A DNA stretch of 64,000 nucleotides, from the NCBI GenBank assembly GCA_030141605.1, contig JAQGDQ010000254.1, positions 199,001-263,000 on the forward strand. The letters run 5' to 3'. Positions 38,232 to 59,753 of this stretch are shown here, one piece after another; positions within the stretch are counted from its first letter, which is position 1; the number at the start of each line of letters is the position of its first letter. The notes under the pieces were generated by a model that did no database searches, was not told where the DNA came from, and worked only from the letters and a program-made list of their open reading frames with translations. This DNA is from Tubiluchus corallicola. Its lineage: Eukaryota > Priapulida > Priapulimorpha > Priapulimorphida > Tubiluchidae. Position numbers and translations under genes: made by a program.

Positions 38232-41156
38232 CTAAAAAGAGTTAAGCTCATTAGTTTATGGACGGCAGCCACAGATGGTAGCTAATTATTAAATTCGTTT
38301 CTCTTTATTATGGATAGGTGGCTCTGATGCGCATTTACATCATCCTTATTTACATTATTAAGTTATCTGCAGAAGCATGCATATTGCATAATTACAATCA
38401 TTTTTTCATTTAAGTAAGGCGAGCGCATTAATGACCGTATGTAGGGTCGTACATTCACCTCACACTACTCAAATTATTTTATTTTATATTTATTGATGTG
38501 CTTTATATTGTATTTTTTGATGTATGAAATAAAATTCATAGTTCTGAATGACTACGTGCTGACTAATTATGCAGATTCAGGCGTGCTTTAGCAACATGGG
38601 TTGACGGCTCACATGGTTAGAGTATGTGGCCTAAAGCCACAAATTTCTGGACTCGAATCCTGATGCACTAGCAATTTTCCCCGAGCCTCCTTTCTAAATT
38701 TGACTGTTGATGGCAAACAACCTTGCTATTTCATTTTTTAATACATATTCACAATAGCTGCAAACAGCTAATTGCATATCACCAAGCGAGGTGTCGGACC
38801 TACAGAAATAAGTAGCATCGTATTTAAATTTTAGGAAATCTACATTAAATTAAAGTTAGTATGAGGCAAGAAAACACCCAAATTGCGATAGTATGACTCT
38901 GTGCTATACTATGAATTTGAGAAACAGAGTGTCTGATTAACAAATGGGTGAGTAAATGATGCTAAAACTGTTTCCAGGCAATTTCACCTGCCATTGCCAC
39001 TTTTTTACTAGGAGAGGATTAAAAATATTACGACATAACCACTGAAAAGTGTTGGTAATTAGCTAGATTCCAGTCTTGCTACGACCATTAAATTGTAGCA
39101 CTTGTAGTCCTGCCATTGAATTCTGTGATCTAGGTTGCAGAATGCAGAATTGTATAAAAAAGAATTCATATAGCAGGTGTACACAGTTCATTAACTAGAC
39201 TTTCTGACTCAAAAATCAGCTTAAAGAGAAAGAAAAGGCAATTTTAAAGTACATGTACATCCACAAAAACTTTCCATACAAAGTTATATTACTAAGCATT
39301 ATGCTTACTTGCCTGAAAGACTTATAATTGGAAAAAGATTCTTAATAATTTAAAATGTTCGTGAAAATTGGTAAAATGTCACCTTCCCAGTGTGCACCAC
39401 CGACTCACTAAAGCTGTCGTCAAAATGGCCGCACTCAACAGTCATCATGGGAGTTTAAATTTTCAAGTTTTATGCAGCTTTACCGCTAATACAAGTTATG
39501 CACCCAATAAGGCAGCATGCAGCTGATACAAAATTTCAAGGCATATTTTTTAGCATTACGTAACTAAAAGGTTTTCTCTTGCGTTAAGTAAATTTTATTA
39601 AAAATTGTCAAACTGAATTATCAAACATTTACATTTGCTTTCATCAAAAAAACAAAGAAAACTTGCAATCGAAGTTATTAGTCTTTCAGTTTAAAAATGA
39701 AAGCCAACACGAACACCTTAATGCACTTATATCATATACAACGAAAGGTGCAAAACAATTTTAGTATAACACTAAAGTTATTAATCAACAATACATGTTA
39801 AGCCTACGACTGTATGTGATTTGCATAACTAGAAAAAAGTAACATTTAGGGATTACTGAGCTTACGCATTTTGCAAGGCCACGGTTGTCCCGGATCATCG
39901 GTCCCTAGAGTAAAAAAAATAATCCAAGACAGCATTCATAATAATCAATAACTAAACAATACATATAAATTGATATATATATATATTCTGAATATATGTG
40001 TGTGTGTGTGCGTGCGTGCGTATGTATTGAAAAAAAAAATCATTGGACGTAACACAAAGATCACTAGATCAAATCCCGACTTTGTCCAGATTTTTTACAC
40101 TTCTTTCCTTTCAGTTTGGTTTTAAAATATCAATAATTCTGTGTTCTTTCCATCATGGTCAGAAGTAAATAGTTGTGAGTGCAATGTTCACGGATTAAGT
40201 GGCGTTACGTTATGCAGTTGCGGAATAGATGAAATCGGTTTGTATTGTTTTCAATGCACATTTTTATCAGACTTGCATTTAGCATTATTCTTTTCTTGCA
40301 GCTATTTCCTATTAGTATTTTATACACAGCTATTCCGCAGCCGGATAAACGCCTTCAGTATGCCTGGTAAACGCCACTCTGAATGTTGCTGCAATTCTTC
40401 TGATATATTTAACATGTTTCTAGACTACAAATTAAATGTTAATGATTCTCTGATAATGAAGCAGCACAACAATACTTGATATTCTTCTTAAAATGCTATT
40501 TGCATTTAATGGAAAAGCCATATTCGTATCTCTCCTCACAGATAAATTGCTGAAAAAATTAATTAATTATGAGTCTATAGTTTTTACACTGAAATTACCA
40601 ATGATATTGATTCTACAATTTTGAGTACCACATCACCAATAACTATTCAAAATTGTAGAATCAATATCATTGGTAATTACAGTGTAAAAACTATAGACTC
40701 TTAATTAATTAATTTTTTTCTGCAATTTATCTGTAAGGAGAGATACGAATTTGGTTTTTCCATTAAGTGCAAATGACAAAAATGGTCATGCACAATGACA
40801 AATGGCGTGAAGATAAATTCTGATTTATGGCAACCATTAAAAAGATGCTAACTCTGCTATTTAACATTATTAAAGAATAAACAACAAAAATAGTTATAAC
40901 AACAAATTTTTCCAGGTGTATGCAAGTAAAGTAATTCATGCATTGACAAAAATGATATGACAAAACATGCTAAGAAATGGAAAAAAGCTAAGAAGTGAAT
41001 TACTTACTGGTTAACTGGCAAACGACTCTAAAAATTAAACATAATTAAATAACTGCTAAATATTATTCAGTTATCATGCAACATACTTTGAGCTTGCACA
41101 ACTGCATTAAACATGATTGATACAAGAAGTAATGTGGCGAGGATTTCCTTCTTCAT
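38113..41156 (-). CDS. secreted CS-alpha-beta (defensin-like) cysteine-rich peptide gene
   Basis: Three coding exons join in frame: 41087-41156, 39866-39904 and 38113-38231 (stop TAG at 38113-38115), giving 75 residues. Residues 1-23 form a classic signal peptide (basic MKKE start, then leucine/valine-rich core, V-V-Q-A before the likely cut), so the product should be secreted. The mature part has six cysteines at 34, 46, 50, 60, 71 and 73, spaced x11, x3, x9, x10, x1. That is the C...CxxxC...C...CxC signature of CS-alpha-beta peptides (invertebrate defensins and related effectors or toxins), with a usual pairing of 1-4, 2-5, 3-6. Charge looks near neutral, so antimicrobial activity is not assured. 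All splice sites are canonical with pyrimidine tracts, and phases (1, 1) agree. A gene for another small six-cysteine secreted peptide remains possible. Confidence 0.75.
38600..38668 (+). mobile_element. tRNA-like SINE locus, plus strand
   Basis: GACGGCTCACATGGTTAGAG serves as an A-box region and GGACTCGAATCCTGATGC as the B box with T-loop. It is the only clear plus-strand member of the group. It lies in the intron between the last two exons of the peptide gene. Confidence 0.5.
39215..39550 (-). mobile_element. dispersed repeat family B, copy 2
   Basis: The reverse complement aligns with 13735-14205, lacking about 120 bases present there. It sits in the intron between the mini-exon and the last exon of the peptide gene. 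Confidence 0.7.
39866..39904 (-). CDS. peptide gene, 39-nt mini-exon with first cysteine
   Basis: Bounded by TTTTTTTTACTCTAG and donor GTAAGC. It encodes TDDPGQPWPCKM plus split codons at both ends (phase 1 in, phase 1 out) and supplies cysteine 1 of the motif. Skipping it would keep the frame, because 39 is divisible by three. Confidence 0.7.
39975..40024. repeat. (AT)n(GT)n short dinucleotide repeat
   Basis: A short AT run is followed by about eight TG units and CGTG variants. Confidence 0.9.
40498..40774. repeat. foldback (near-perfect long inverted repeat)
   Basis: Two arms of about 127 bases (40498-40624 and 40647-40774) are reverse complements with about ten differences and surround a 22-base loop. 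Shared words include TTCGTATCTCTCC, AGTCTATAGTTTTTACACTG and ACCAATGATATTGATTCTAC. It is probably a foldback MITE, but no target duplication was identified. It lies in the intron between the signal-peptide exon and the mini-exon of the peptide gene, so the pre-mRNA would fold here. Confidence 0.9.
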
Positions 41157-41181
41157 TTTGCACAGTCAATTCAGTCGGTAT
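41087..41181 (-). CDS. peptide gene, signal-peptide exon
   Basis: The exon starts after a strong acceptor (TTTGTTTTTTCAG), carries 25 bases of 5' UTR, and has the ATG at 41154-41156. It encodes the 23-residue signal peptide almost exactly and ends one base into the next codon at donor GTATGT (41081-41086). Confidence 0.75.
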
Positions 41182-41910
41182 CTGAAAAAACAAAGGAGAC
41201 TGCAAATTAATTCTGTAACCGTAAAATACACTATTTACTTGCAATCACTAGCACTGTGTACGAGTAATTATATAAGTAACTGTATATAGATATTCAGTTG
41301 GTACTGAATACGTAGCCAGTAATCCTTTCCATTTGAATTCCTTGTCAAAATTCTTTCAATCGTATTACAGTCTTACCAAGCAAAGAACAGCTGTCAGCCA
41401 GTTTACTACTATTCAGCATCAATTGGCTATTTAGCACTTAGTTTTAGAAAAGGCGAAGTATATGAATCTTCATTCTTTCACATATTGTAATTAATGACAA
41501 CATATTTGCCCCATGAAGTTATATACACTAATCATTAGACAAAAGCCCATCAAATGAGTGTCAAAATGGGCAGCGATTTTACCCAGAATGGAAAGCTTAT
41601 GTTTACATTATAGTAAGCGAGATTCGTGAATAGCAATATACGTCAGTGATATAACGTACAGTTTGTTATGTATAAAAGAAAGTTATCGGTTTTTGGCCAC
41701 AAATGAATTCGACATCAATTATTTGATATTGCAAAATAAATTGACAAAAAGTACAAAATAAGACTTTAACAAAACTCATTTTAATGGGTCAAGAGGTTTA
41801 AGGTGACTATCTAAAAAACTGTAACAAAATTAAAGCACTAGAGTAGTACTTACTACTACACATGTAGTTCAAAAGAAAAAAGTAAACGAAATACTGAAAT
41901 CTAAACTTAC

Positions 41911-41981
41911 CAAACTGTAATGCCAAATGAAACGAAGGGCTCCAAGTGTGTTTTACATAGGGAAAAAGTTTCTCTTATATA
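41911..41981 (-). promoter_or_regulatory. TATA box and probable 5' UTR exon of the peptide gene
   Basis: On the minus strand TATATAA lies at 41975-41981. About 30 bases downstream a short sequence runs to a perfect donor (GTAAGTTT, 41903-41910), which fits a 5' UTR exon of about 35 bases (about 41911-41947) spliced to the exon at 41181. The start site is inferred from the usual TATA distance. Confidence 0.5.
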
Positions 41982-43127
41982 ACTAGTGAGGTGACATAAA
42001 TAATGTCAGCCTTTGTTAGCAGTGACTGAATCATACAGCTGACGTTTGCAAATCCAATAATAAATTACTGTAAAACGCACTGACTTTGATCACCTAAACG
42101 GTTTGTTACTAAAATATTTATTACTGGAAAACAGAGTGACTTTGGTTACTTTATTTGTTTGCTTGGTTTATACTTGCAAAATTATTCAGAAAAAGTTTAA
42201 ATATAATAGATTGTGTTAACAAACTCAATATTGCATCTGAATTAGAGGGAAATCATAACATGTAAGTTGCAATCATCGATTATTCAATTACATTTCTAAG
42301 TTCAGTTGAATTTTTTTTCATGCCGCACAATGATAAAAGCCAACAATCTGACCATAGTCACAGGTTGTTTCCAATTATGCAAAATGTATCGTTACAATTT
42401 CTTGTTTTCCAGTTTTGGACTTCGTACATCCAGAAAACATTAAGCAAGCACTTACATGATCACTGATGTCCATATCATACCTGCTCATAGGTCAAATTCC
42501 TATCTTGGGCCAAACCTATTTTATGCAAGCTAATTTTTGTTTATCATATTTAAGAATATTACCTGGAAAACAACTAGTTTCATTTTAAAACTATATCGTT
42601 GCAAAATTAAAAATTAATTATTATTTGGTGAACTTAAAAACTAGTAACTTTTTAAGGAATCTGGAACTGACACTTTATATAAGGAAAGTTTGACTATAAA
42701 AATCATTTGAGTTTGAAACACAGTACATTGGCACAGTGTAATCTATTCAAAAAAACGTTTGTGCCACCTGACTTAATAATGAAACATGTTGGTAGCCTTT
42801 TGGTCCGTTTCAAGCATTTTGTTTGATTTAAGCTTGAATAAATTCACTAAGGTCTTTGAACAGTATTATTTCAGCAAACAGTTCAATATCACCCAAGAAA
42901 TTGGGGTGACTTTGATAATCTGTTCATTATGTAGGTTGTAGTTTACCACCTTGAACAACAGGATTTCATGTTATTTGTAAAAGGTGTTAAGTTTAGTACG
43001 TTTAGCATACAGACCTAAGTTTGCTTAGTGTATATCTTTCAAATTTTTCCATGGAAATTAAACCACATTTGAAAAATTATTATTAAATTTTTGGAACTAG
43101 AACAAGAAAAGAAATGTGAAAAAAATG

Positions 43128-43192
43128 ATATTGAATTTGAACCAAGAGCCTCTGGATACCAATATATTTTACCTATCAAACTCTTGCAAATT
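43128..43192 (-). mobile_element. tRNA-like SINE locus
   Basis: The minus strand has TGGTTCAAATTCAA as a B-box-like element, with a degenerate upstream half. This is the weakest of the six tRNA-like loci. Confidence 0.35.
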
Positions 43193-43339
43193 GTCTGCCT
43201 TAATCAACATTCATAAAATTCGTAATTGGTTAGTACCAATAAAAATGTTGTATCATTACCACTAGCATAACATTGCAAAATAACACTGAAAAAATAATGT
43301 ACAATTTAACACTTAATAAATTTGAATGAAATAGTACAA

Positions 43340-43660
43340 ATGCACTTTCTTACCAAGAGGTCTAAAACAGTATGTCCACAACAAAGCCATTTACATACCA
43401 ACGAACATTGTCAGACTGTCAGATACACAGATCTACAGCAACACACAAGCTCTGCCTCACTTAGCGATCGCAGCTGTGTCTCACATGCTTGTGACAACAG
43501 GTTACAAAATAACACAGAGAAAACAAAATATGACCGACATGATATTCCATATATCAGTATTGATGATGATTTTTCAGAATTTTTTGTGTTTACACAAGGA
43601 GCAAAACGTGGCCGAGTTCACTATAGTCAGCACAATGCATGTATAAACTGGCTAAATTAA
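43340..43660 (+). CDS. unassigned ORF
   Basis: An open frame from an ATG at 43340-43342 to TAA (about 106 codons), rich in Ser, His and Cys, with an acidic DDDFSEFF segment near the end. No family is recognised and no splice partners are evident. Coding status is doubtful. Confidence 0.15.
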   Translation: MHFLTKRSKTVCPQQSHLHTNEHCQTVRYTDLQQHTSSASLSDRSCVSHACDNRLQNNTEKTKYDRHDIPYISIDDDFSEFFVFTQGAKRGRVHYSQHNACINWLN

Positions 43661-44424
43661 TTATTTATGTGCATTAATTTCATGCCAGACTATTATTTGT
43701 CTTTGTTTACTCAGTTTTCCAGTAATTTTAGAAAATGAATGCCAAAACTAGACATACATACGTATATCACTATTGTAAGATCGAAAATACTGATTATCGA
43801 TAATCGCTTAAATACATCAGCCAAATTTGCAATAAATCAATGGGAGAAGCACAATTCTGTTCGAAGAGGTGCTTCCTTAGTAATAGGTCAACTGGTGATA
43901 TCTAGCGGTGAACTGTCAGTGTTGCTTGTGAGTCCTCCTCATGTAAACAAAAGTCTTGTTGGTGCATAGTTTAGGAAGTCTATCACAATTACTTAATTTG
44001 TTAACTTTACTTTGTGCTAAGTTGGAACTTGGACCTCAAAATTGTATAGATGTCTGAAGCAGGCGCGGATTAGCTACCATAATTGGCAAACTAGCAACGG
44101 GCAGAACACAGCTTTCTGAGTTTAATTAAGCACAAAGGACTCCTGCCTATTAACTAAATGACTTTAGAAGCATTCCCAATTTGGTGAACACTTTGTTTTC
44201 TCTTTGCCTTCTCATTTCTAACAAACATTGGCAGTGACCTCAAAACGAGTACGTCCTTGCAAATGTTAATTATTTGTATATCTATTCCAAATCACCAAAA
44301 TCATCTTACTAGAGCGGTTTACTAAAAAAGTAAAAATAGCTTGAAATAGCTTACACAGATATGAACAAATGGGGTAGTCGAACAAACGTGGACCTTCAAT
44401 GCAGTTCAGAAGCCAAATCAGTTG

Positions 44425-44985
44425 ATTTGAAAACAAAGGACAAGTCACTTAGCATGTCATGTTTGTTTTACTGTCATCACTTGAACTTAGAAAAATACAT
44501 TAAAGAAAGTTACCAAAAACTGTCTATATAGCATAAAGTTCATTTATAATACTGCTGTACAGAACTTTTCAAGCGTGGTGGCAGCTGCCATTCATTTTAA
44601 AATTATCACACAGCTGGTGGACTTCTTGACATTTTGTAAATGCATCATGACTTTCCGTAAGCATGAGCTGCTTAAACTAATTCAGACTTCTGCAAGTGTA
44701 CATGCAAAATATCACAAAATTAGCTGTCTAATTTTTGCAAAAACTTATACATTTGACGGAAGTTGACAGCACCGTTGCTTTTCTTCAGCTGATGAACGCG
44801 TGAAACAGTGGAAGAGTGGACCTTCAAAATGGGAACGGACATTAAAGTGATCTTACTAATTACATGTGGTGCTTATTACACTTCTACTACTAAATCCTAA
44901 GATTTGTTGCAAACACTGATATAAGCCTAACTTCTGTGATGGCTTGGGCCTTTTCTTTAAAAGACCAACAGGCAAATACCAAACA
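44425..44985 (+). mobile_element. dispersed repeat family A, copy 3
   Basis: Homologous over its length to 9506-9970 and to the reverse complement of 23460-23984. It starts AAAGGACAAGTCACTTAGCATG and ends near a CCTTTTCTTTAAAAG block. Internal matches include GGTGGCAGC, TTCTGCAAGTGTACATGCAA and GGGAACGGAC. Confidence 0.7.
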
Positions 44986-45287
44986 CCTAGCAGCTAATAC
45001 GGTTTGCAGCCCCCATGTTGGATATCAAACACATTCTTTTCCCGCCAGTTTCAAACAAAAGACTCAGTTAAAGATCGATAATTATGATATAACCAATATT
45101 AGTCGAACGATTAATCATTTAATTAATAGTCATTAGTATATTGTTCACTCATACAAAATACAATGTACAAAACAAAATAGCATCGCCGGAGCAATTACAT
45201 GATTTACATGTTACCTTAATACTGTTGTGCTCTTTTAACTGTATATACAATATTTCAGAATAGAATACAGCCTACTTAATACCAGTG

Positions 45288-56775
<11,488 letters not shown>

Positions 56776-56946
56776 TCTGATTTGTCAAATATTGAAAAAA
56801 AAAATTAGTAACAAAAAATATTAAACTGCTCGCAATAGCCTTTTCAATGCAATAAAGATTAACATTAACAATAAAGATTAACATCATGAGCAGTCCCCAC
56901 TGTGCAATAATTAACTTTATTTGACTTTCAATAATTGTTGGAATAC

Positions 56947-57120
56947 CTGTGTTATTCGGTTTAATTCCCCGTCATCAATTTGGCTCACAATTGATTTAAT
57001 TCCTAGAACAGCACCACCAGCAACACTACTGTTAGAATTATATACTACTTTTGACGGGCGCGAATGCATTTTATCACGAGTAGTCAAACACAACTCGTGA
57101 TAAAATGCATCTGTGTCTGC
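56947..57120 (-). CDS. candidate exon or small ORF just upstream of DHX33
   Basis: One minus-strand frame is open from about 57120 to a stop at 56917. It contains RPSKVVYNSN, AGGAVLGIKSIVSQIDDG and ELNRITQ, which look more protein-like than the background, but no family is recognised. An acceptor-like TTTGGCAG opens it and CAG/GTATTC at 56946-56947 could be a donor. An in-frame ATG occurs only after the inverted repeat. The stop lies 141 bases before the DHX33 ATG. It may be the end of an upstream gene, a 5' exon of DHX33 in another frame, or chance. Confidence 0.3.
57064..57110. repeat. 17-bp perfect inverted repeat (hairpin)
   Basis: ATGCATTTTATCACGAG (57064-57080) and its exact reverse complement (57094-57110) flank a 13-base loop. 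It lies inside the small ORF upstream of DHX33, probably in or near its promoter or 5' UTR. Confidence 0.9.
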
Positions 57121-57446
57121 CAAATGTAGTAGATAATTTTAATAGTACAGTATTAAATCTGTTTTCACACCCACGTCTGACTAGGAAATGACCAAATGAC
57201 AGCACCAATACCTGACATTTTTGGTCATTTTCAAGTCAGATGTCACTCAAGTCTGGTTTGGAAATAATTAAAATTTCGTAAGTTTCATCATCCAAGTCTG
57301 ACTTGGAAATAACTGTTTACAGCTTACATGGCTGAAGCTTCACACTTCCTTTTTATATTAAAGATGAAAACTTGATGAAAGGCGTAACTAGTTGAAGTGA
57401 CGCAGTGTGAATAGCCTGGACCATTACAAGGTGTATCCAAAAACTC

Positions 57447-57734
57447 TTGAATGTGTTAACCGGTGCCTGGGAATATTACACGAGGCGTTCGCGCTTACGG
57501 GACATTCCAAGTGTACAGCGACGTAACGTACCCCGAGATGATCTAATTATGCAAGTACACAGTGAGGCAGCACATGGCACTGCCATAGACAGCGAAGCTG
57601 TACACAGCAATATCGAGCAAACACGAATGTTCCGCGCAGCGCTTCGAAAGGCAAAACAAAAAGCAAGATGTCAATTAACTTTTTGTCAGTTTATAACAAA
57701 AATAAATCCAATTATTTATCTAAAATTAAATTAA
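57447..57734 (+). CDS. unassigned ORF divergent from DHX33
   Basis: An open frame whose first 75 codons (to about 57670) are CpG-rich and arginine-rich, with stretches such as RRSRLRDIPSVQRRNVPRDD and RAALRKAKQKARC. Base composition changes abruptly to AT-rich after that. The first in-frame ATG is at about 57549. It begins close to GGTGTATCCAAAAACTC, a word that also resembles transposon ends. It could be a first exon of a divergent gene, or foreign or transposon sequence. Confidence 0.25.
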   Translation: MNVLTGAWEYYTRRSRLRDIPSVQRRNVPRDDLIMQVHSEAAHGTAIDSEAVHSNIEQTRMFRAALRKAKQKARCQLTFCQFITKINPIIYLKLN

Positions 57735-59564
57735 TTTTCTCACTCGGAGCTCGGCACTGTTTTGCTTTCTCACAAATTGGCAATAACAAAAATCTTGTTT
57801 GGTGGACAGCAATTGTGCAAAAAAATGCGAGTTCTGCTTACGACTCGCACACGTAACATGCTCAATGTATTACGTAGTAGTATTGTTATCTAGTAATACT
57901 AACATGATATGATAACAGAATTATTATGCGTACATTTACATCAACAAACAGACACAGTGTGGTACTCAAACGTAACTTTGTGTTGTACTACGATATATAA
58001 AAGTAATACTAACCCAAAAGATATTTGTGTCAAGTGATTTGCCGGGTACGAGCTGAATCGGTTATAAACTGAATTATTCGATTCTTTCAATTTTAGGCGA
58101 AGTGAAAACAAAAATTATTAACTATTAATTCGACTAAATGTTTTGAGTTATGGTGGAACCATATGTCACATTATGGGTGCATTTAGCCATCACACATCAA
58201 CAGAAAGAGCAATCTAGCAGCTAGCTGTAACTCCATGTTTGGCCCTTCTTGCTTACCTAATACAGGTGTATTTGTTATGCAAACGCTCATCTTCGAAATA
58301 AAATTGTTGCAATCTTGAAGTATTTTTAACCATTTGATATCTATTGCAGTACCATTATTTTCTTAGTAGTACCATTATTATATTACTGGTATGTATCATG
58401 TTCAAGGACGGAGGTACGGATCAACAGTATGATAACTCAGGGGTACCTAGCGAGAAAGAATTAATTTCTGATTTGTTTTCTTACATTTCAGTGAGCAATT
58501 AATATCTACATTTGAATGAAAAATGCACACCATGTAAATAAACTGTGCCACGTCGAATGTGGTATCCGCTATGCGGAATAGCAGCTATTACATTCTCTGA
58601 CATTATGTACACTTGAGTAAAAAAACCTATAAAACAAGATCAATTTTTGAAAATAATGCACTAGCTATTTTAACTGACTGGCATAAGTACATTTGTGCAT
58701 TATGCATAGTGAGAAAAGGCACGAAACATACAGGAAACAGTGAACCTATATTAAAACTTCACAATAATTTTATTATCAATAAAATGAAAAAATTACATCT
58801 ATATGTACAAATAAGTTCTGCAATGATAAATATAAAACAAACTGAAATATTAAATACTGAAAATAAGATGACATAATACACAACCATTGCTGCATACAAA
58901 AGAGTAATCAAACATACAAGTATCACAGTTTTTTCACTACCATACATGTTATGATCTTATATGACTGAATGTGCTGCAGGCGCTGTTAGATACAGCTTCT
59001 TAAATACATTTGTCTTAAGACATCAATTATGCAAAAGTAATCACATTTGTGCTCTCTATAACTACTCTGTAAACTTTAGTAAAATTTCAAAGATGCGCAT
59101 ACCTTATACCAATTAGTATTACATCACATTGTAAGAATGCTAACAAAGCTGCAACACACATAAAACAAGTTAAATGTAGATTGTGCATTTCCACTTTTGT
59201 AAATTGAAAATTTCTAGTAAAATCAAAGTCTGCTTATAGTACTTACAAAAGCTTTCATTCGAGAAAAGCAAGAAAAAAGTAAGAAAAAACGTAATAAAAA
59301 ATTTTTCACCGCAAAGAGTACAAAAATGATGAACAGCATGCAACTTATAGGTAATACCGCATGATAATTAAGTCTGAACAACATATTTTTTAGTTCGAAT
59401 GATAAAAATTATTTTCAGTAATATAAATCATTCTGCACTGAAAGTACACAAGCTACTGTTAGTTCAATAAAATTTTAATAGATGGCATTACCAGTGCTGA
59501 AAACAATGTTGGAAATAATGTACTACGAGTAACAATTTAAGAACTACTGCTAAAAGGAGAAATC
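57735..59564. other. stretch with no recognised gene
   Basis: AT-rich sequence between the divergent ORF and the GalNAc-transferase 3' end. An ORF at 58613-58876 is compositionally like background. No repeats of note were seen. Confidence 0.5.
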
Positions 59565-59570
59565 TTTATT
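59565..59570 (-). terminator. poly(A) signal of the GalNAc-transferase gene
   Basis: AATAAA on the minus strand, about 185 bases after the TAG stop. Confidence 0.55.
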
Positions 59571-59753
59571 TCATGTGCATGCAACTTCAAACACCAAAAA
59601 AATCAACAATTCATCAAGTATATCATTTGGCCAAAATGCTTCCCTTTTCAAGTGACTTATAATAAGTAAATTTATAACAAATTACTGTAGCACTATAACA
59701 CAAATATGAAATGCTGAAAATTGAAAACAAAGTCGGTTTACATTTTCGGTCTG

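Larger units (their letters stand above)
41982..45287. other. region between the peptide gene and DHX33
   Basis: This intergenic stretch includes the 3' flank of DHX33, family A copy 3, a SINE-like locus and the doubtful ORF at 43340. No AATAAA on the minus strand was found in the 300 bases after the DHX33 stop, so its poly(A) site is not placed. Confidence 0.5.

Noticed and set aside
40141-40479. 112-codon plus-strand ORF rich in cysteine
   Set aside because: No family, no splice context and irregular cysteine spacing. It lies antisense in the peptide-gene intron and is probably chance.
58613-58876. 87-codon ORF
   Set aside because: Lys/Asn/Ile-rich composition equal to the AT-rich background.
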